The notes below the pieces were generated by a model, which had not been told where the DNA came from, ran no database searches, and saw nothing but the letters and a program-made list of their open reading frames with translations. A stretch of DNA of 10,755 nt from Rhodospirillales bacterium (GTDB lineage Bacteria; Pseudomonadota; Alphaproteobacteria; QKFK01; SZUA-500), in assembly GCA_003252195.1 (NCBI GenBank), contig QKFK01000067.1, positions 1 through 10,755 of the forward strand. Reading direction: 5' to 3'. Shown piece by piece: positions 8,425 to 10,755 of the stretch; within the stretch, counting starts at the first letter, position 1, and every line of letters begins with the position of its first letter. Made by a program: the position numbers and the translations under genes.

Positions 8425-8474
8425 AAACAATGCACTTTTTGCATTATAATTTTATAACAAAGCAATTTAGTTTA

Positions 8475-8503
8475 TAGACATTTCTGTCTAAAAAAGCTAA
8501 GAT
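8475..8503 (+). promoter_or_regulatory. Candidate promoter with overlapping inverted repeat before the cyclase gene
   Basis: TAGACA (8475-8480, five of six matches to the -35 consensus) is followed after 17 bp by TAAGAT (8498-8503, four of six matches to -10). The -35 box is also the left arm of a perfect inverted repeat TAGACA-TTTC-TGTCTA (8475-8490), the layout expected of an operator that would block RNA polymerase. The implied start near 8510 leaves a ~30-base leader with only a weak AAGAAAG ribosome site. There is no T run after the hairpin on either strand, so it is not an intrinsic terminator. Confidence 0.4.
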
Positions 8504-8539
8504 GGTATTGCAGTTAAAAATTTAAGAAAGCTAAAAACA

Positions 8540-9955
8540 ATGAATAAAACTGGTGTACAAAAAAAACATGCAAAAGTTATAGCTGATTCCTTTGACTTAT
8601 TGGGCGTTGTTGGCGTTTTCAGAACAGGTAACCTTCAATCATTAAAATGGGAAGAAGAAGGAGCTACTGTTGTTGATTCTAATGGATCAACAAGGCATAT
8701 CTCTTGTGCATCAAAAGACAAACATGTACCTGGAAAAACTGCAGAAACAGGGCCATTTGCTGGACTTGTTCCTAAAAATGCAATGGACAGCAAACTCGGT
8801 GATAAATACAAAGAATCTCATGACAACCCTTCTGTTAGAGACGAAGTACAATTAAACATAGATAGAACTCAAGCCAAAATTGACGACGCAATTGAACAAG
8901 GACTTGTAACCGTAGCAATAGTAGAGGCTGAAGGTGAGAGAATGGAGGTTCTTGCTGATAAAGAAGGTCGACCATTACGTTCTGACTATGACCTATTATC
9001 TCTAGCCCCAAGCAATGACCGAAAACATATGACAGATATTTACAAAGATGATGATTTCGGCATAACCAACAGAATCACAACCATGACGGCTCAAGTTGTA
9101 AATAATAGGCTTGAAGAAAACGATAAAAGATTAGGTAAAGTAGACAAGAATAGCCACAACATGTCTGTAGATGAATACAACAAAGGGCACGCCTCTAAAA
9201 TGATTCTCCATGGGCCAGATTCATACAACCCATACGCAGATCCATTAAGTATAACCCCATCAAGACCTATGTATGCTGTTTATCCAGATAAAAAAGCTAA
9301 AATCCTTAAAAGCAATGATGATTTAATTGGCTATTACAAAGACATGAAAAAACTTGGATATGACCTACCAATAAATCCTGCTTGGAAAATCGATTTTGGT
9401 AAAGAATTTGATAGCCACATTGTAAATTTATATGACGTACCATCAACCCCACCAAAAGATTTGGCCTCTGTTATGGTTGATAAAGAAATTGCTGCCAAAG
9501 AAAAATCTACAATTGAAAAAATGTTTGATAGAGGCGGTATCGCGGATAGAAAAGAAAAAATATCCAATGTTCTTTTGTTAGAATTAGCTAGCAGAGCCAT
9601 GGAGCATGACATTGACAACAATGATGCAAAAGCTCAAAAATTCTGGAATAAATTTAACAAATTAGAAGATAGTTTCCAAAAGCGTCATGACAATGAAATG
9701 AGCGTTATAGCTAATTATGTTACATCTAACAAGATTATTAGTTATCAGCAAATTCAAGCAAATGGTGATGATGGCTTAAAGTCTGAGCTTGCAAATAGTC
9801 TTATAAGTGATAAAAATACAGAAAGAGTATTGAAGGCCAATTTAAGGTCATCGTCTTATAAAGAAATAGAGAAGCAAGCAAAACAATCTGACAAGCCTGT
9901 GTCTCCTACGTTAAACATTGCAAAGAAAGTTAGAAATAACCTTGCAGAAAGATAA
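8540..9955 (+). CDS. Edema factor/CyaA/ExoY-like toxin nucleotidyl cyclase (predicted effector)
   Basis: This is a predicted secreted enzyme making cyclic nucleotides from NTPs inside a host cell. Recognised by eye, residues ~1-290 follow the class II (toxin) cyclase catalytic core of Bacillus edema factor (EF), Bordetella CyaA and Pseudomonas ExoY. In order: FR at 27-28 (cf. EF FRPVN, R329); K59 and K66, seven apart as in EF K346/K353, CyaA K58/K65 and ExoY K81/K88, leading into GPFAGLVP (71-78, cf. GPVAGYIP); the metal motif SDYDLLSLAPS (D149, D151; cf. ADYDLFALAPS); and H224-G with N230 six residues on, as in EF H577/N583. MYAVYPD and GYDLPINPAW match the end of the ExoY core. Differences: a ~14-residue insertion between R28 and K59, ETG replacing the usual W before the GPxAG segment, and P226 where EF has T579. 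Residues ~300-471 are helical, charged and unrecognised. There is no signal peptide or transmembrane segment. Family call is strong on motifs; nucleotide specificity, host activator and export route are unknown. Confidence 0.85.
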   Translation: MNKTGVQKKHAKVIADSFDLLGVVGVFRTGNLQSLKWEEEGATVVDSNGSTRHISCASKDKHVPGKTAETGPFAGLVPKNAMDSKLGDKYKESHDNPSVRDEVQLNIDRTQAKIDDAIEQGLVTVAIVEAEGERMEVLADKEGRPLRSDYDLLSLAPSNDRKHMTDIYKDDDFGITNRITTMTAQVVNNRLEENDKRLGKVDKNSHNMSVDEYNKGHASKMILHGPDSYNPYADPLSITPSRPMYAVYPDKKAKILKSNDDLIGYYKDMKKLGYDLPINPAWKIDFGKEFDSHIVNLYDVPSTPPKDLASVMVDKEIAAKEKSTIEKMFDRGGIADRKEKISNVLLLELASRAMEHDIDNNDAKAQKFWNKFNKLEDSFQKRHDNEMSVIANYVTSNKIISYQQIQANGDDGLKSELANSLISDKNTERVLKANLRSSSYKEIEKQAKQSDKPVSPTLNIAKKVRNNLAER

Positions 9956-9973
9956 CACTTAAAAGAACGCAAG

Positions 9974-10390
9974 ATGGAAAACACTAAAAACAAGCTCTAC
10001 GATTCCAAATGGAAAAATAAGTATGACAAGCTAGTTGCTGAGAAAAAAGAATATGAAACAGCTCTAGATGAAATATTTGTTGCGCTTGATGATGATTTAA
10101 CAAATATCGATGAAAAGTCTTTTAATAAGATAAAACTATACAGAGCTAAAATTGAGAAAATAAAGGAAAAAGAAGTTACTTGTTTTTTAGGTCAATTTAA
10201 AACTATTGAAGCTCTAATGGTTTTTATTCAGGTCTCTGTAAAGCAATATATATCTGAGTTTGGGTACCCAACTAAAGATATTTATTTCACACCTAAAAAC
10301 AACTCTGATGCCTTAATAATATGGAATGAGTATATTGAATATTTAAGCCAATTCAGACAATTCTCATACAAAAAATTCCTTAAGAGTTAA
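9974..10390 (+). CDS. Unrecognised 138-residue protein downstream of the cyclase
   Basis: I do not recognise this family. The protein is soluble-looking, with no signal peptide, lipobox or membrane segment. Residues 1-70 are highly charged and heptad-like (KNKYDKLVAEKKEYETALDE, then KIKLYRAKIEKIKEKE), suggesting a coiled coil or helical hairpin; residues 75-138 are richer in aromatics, including several Y/F pairs near the end. Acidic and basic residues are roughly balanced. It begins 18 bp after the cyclase stop codon on the same strand, with no terminator or clear promoter between them, so co-transcription is likely. A role as a dedicated chaperone or as a second effector is possible from position alone. 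Base composition and lysine/asparagine-rich codon use resemble the neighbours, and the frame is clean, so I consider it a real gene. Confidence 0.7.
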   Translation: MENTKNKLYDSKWKNKYDKLVAEKKEYETALDEIFVALDDDLTNIDEKSFNKIKLYRAKIEKIKEKEVTCFLGQFKTIEALMVFIQVSVKQYISEFGYPTKDIYFTPKNNSDALIIWNEYIEYLSQFRQFSYKKFLKS

Positions 10391-10460
10391 TCTTCTATTT
10401 AACCACGCAACATCACCTCACAAACACCCACTCTAAAAGAATAAACTTATCATATCATTG

Positions 10461-10548
10461 GTTATTATAAGCCAGACTATCAAAGCCTCGTAATAACGAC
10501 CTAAAGCTTAATAAACAGATACGAGCATCCGCTCCCACACTGTTTATT
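10461..10548. repeat. Two adjacent hairpins in the intergenic region before tRNA-His
   Basis: The first hairpin pairs GTTATTA (10461-10467) with TAATAAC (10491-10497). The second pairs AATAAACAG (10510-10518) with CTGTTTATT (10540-10548) as a perfect 9-bp stem that encloses a small inner GAGC/GCTC hairpin (10523-10534). Only 12 bases separate them. Neither is followed by a T run, so they are not obvious terminators. They could be a small structured RNA or a copy of a dispersed intergenic repeat; which, cannot be told from one copy. The rest of the 10391-10622 gap shows no credible gene. Confidence 0.4.
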
Positions 10549-10622
10549 TCACATGCTTGATTAAACAGATAACCCAGAATCCAACTTAAGATAAGCAGTA
10601 ACATAATCTGTAAATTAGATAC

Positions 10623-10649
10623 AAAAAAAGCCAGCCCCGAAGAGCTGGC
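10623..10649 (-). terminator. Rho-independent terminator of the tRNA-His transcript
   Basis: Read on the minus strand, an 8-bp stem GCCAGCTC/GGGCTGGC with the very stable TTCG tetraloop closed by C-G (10649-10642 with 10637-10630) runs straight into seven T residues (10629-10623). It begins 14 bases beyond the tRNA 3' end. Confidence 0.93.
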
Positions 10650-10663
10650 GTAAGGAGGGAATA

Positions 10664-10740
10664 TGGGGCGAATAACCGGGATCGAACCGGTGACAACTGG
10701 TACCACAAACCAGCGCTCTACCAACTGAGCTATATCCGCC
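10664..10740 (-). tRNA. tRNA-His (anticodon GTG)
   Basis: A complete cloverleaf is present on the minus strand. The acceptor arm is GCGGATA/TATTCGC, followed by T8-A9; the D arm is GCTC-AGTTGGTA-GAGC; the anticodon arm is CTGGT/ACCAG with loop TTGTGGT and anticodon GTG at 10704-10706; a five-base variable loop follows; and the T arm is ACCGG/CCGGT with loop TTCGATC. The encoded base before the acceptor is G (G-1, position 10740) and the discriminator is C73 (10667), the canonical histidine identity pair. The 3' CCA is encoded (10666-10664). Its own terminator follows directly. Confidence 0.97.
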
Positions 10741-10755
10741 ATTTCATATAGCATA

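Noticed and set aside
8431..8445. A small ATGCA/TGCAT hairpin after the M48 gene as its terminator
   Set aside because: The stem is only 5 bp, and the sequence after it (TATAATTTTATAAC) is not a T run; termination here is unproven.
10391..10740. A genomic island with the tRNA-His 3' end as attachment site
   Set aside because: The cyclase pair does lie on the 3' side of the tRNA, but I found no second copy of the tRNA 3' end, integrase gene or composition shift in the window.
10455..10754. A 99-codon open frame on the minus strand across the tRNA region
   Set aside because: It runs through the complete tRNA-His, its terminator and the hairpins; the peptide is an accidental translation of structured RNA-coding DNA.

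Overview
The window comes from an AT-rich Gram-negative bacterium. It encodes an outer-membrane FadL-type barrel, the outer-membrane lipid-asymmetry proteins MlaA and MlaC, and lipoproteins with canonical lipoboxes. The tight mlaA-mlaC pair lying apart from the other mla genes is an arrangement I associate with Alphaproteobacteria. The tRNA-His keeps the usual G-1:C73 pair, which argues against the Rhizobiales/Rhodobacterales/Caulobacterales lineage that lost it. A low-GC, possibly host-associated alphaproteobacterium is my best guess, but the taxonomy is inference only.

Layout, left to right. (1) Positions 1-963 hold the 3' part of a FadL/OmpP1-family porin, closed by a strong hairpin terminator. 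(2) Positions 1165-5548, minus strand, hold a metF-metH operon encoding methylenetetrahydrofolate reductase and full-length B12-dependent methionine synthase, which together turn methylene-THF and homocysteine into methionine. (3) A 235-bp divergent intergenic region contains an AT-rich palindrome and a 15-base direct repeat spaced 31 bp. (4) Positions 5784-7270, plus strand, hold mlaA-mlaC, which move mislocalised phospholipid back from the outer membrane, followed by a textbook terminator. (5) Positions 7330-8424 hold a lipoprotein combining a PDZ domain with an M48 zinc metallopeptidase. (6) Positions 8540-10390 hold two genes in close succession: a 471-residue protein and an unrecognised 138-residue protein. 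(7) Positions 10391-10663 contain two neighbouring hairpins and the terminator of a tRNA-His gene on the minus strand (10664-10740).

The notable discovery is the 8540-9955 gene. Its first ~290 residues carry, in order, the signature elements of the edema factor / CyaA / ExoY class of toxin nucleotidyl cyclases (class II adenylate cyclases): an FR near the N-terminus, two lysines spaced exactly seven apart followed by a GPxAGxxP segment, a DYD metal motif in the context PLRSDYDLLSLAPS, and an HG...N motif with the same six-residue H-to-N spacing. Such enzymes are normally delivered into eukaryotic cells and switched on there by host proteins. This one has no N-terminal delivery domain or signal peptide, and carries a C-terminal ~170-residue region I do not recognise. 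It is followed after 18 bp by a small coiled-coil-like protein, and preceded by a candidate promoter whose -35 box lies inside a perfect 6-bp inverted repeat. The rest of the window is ordinary housekeeping and envelope content.
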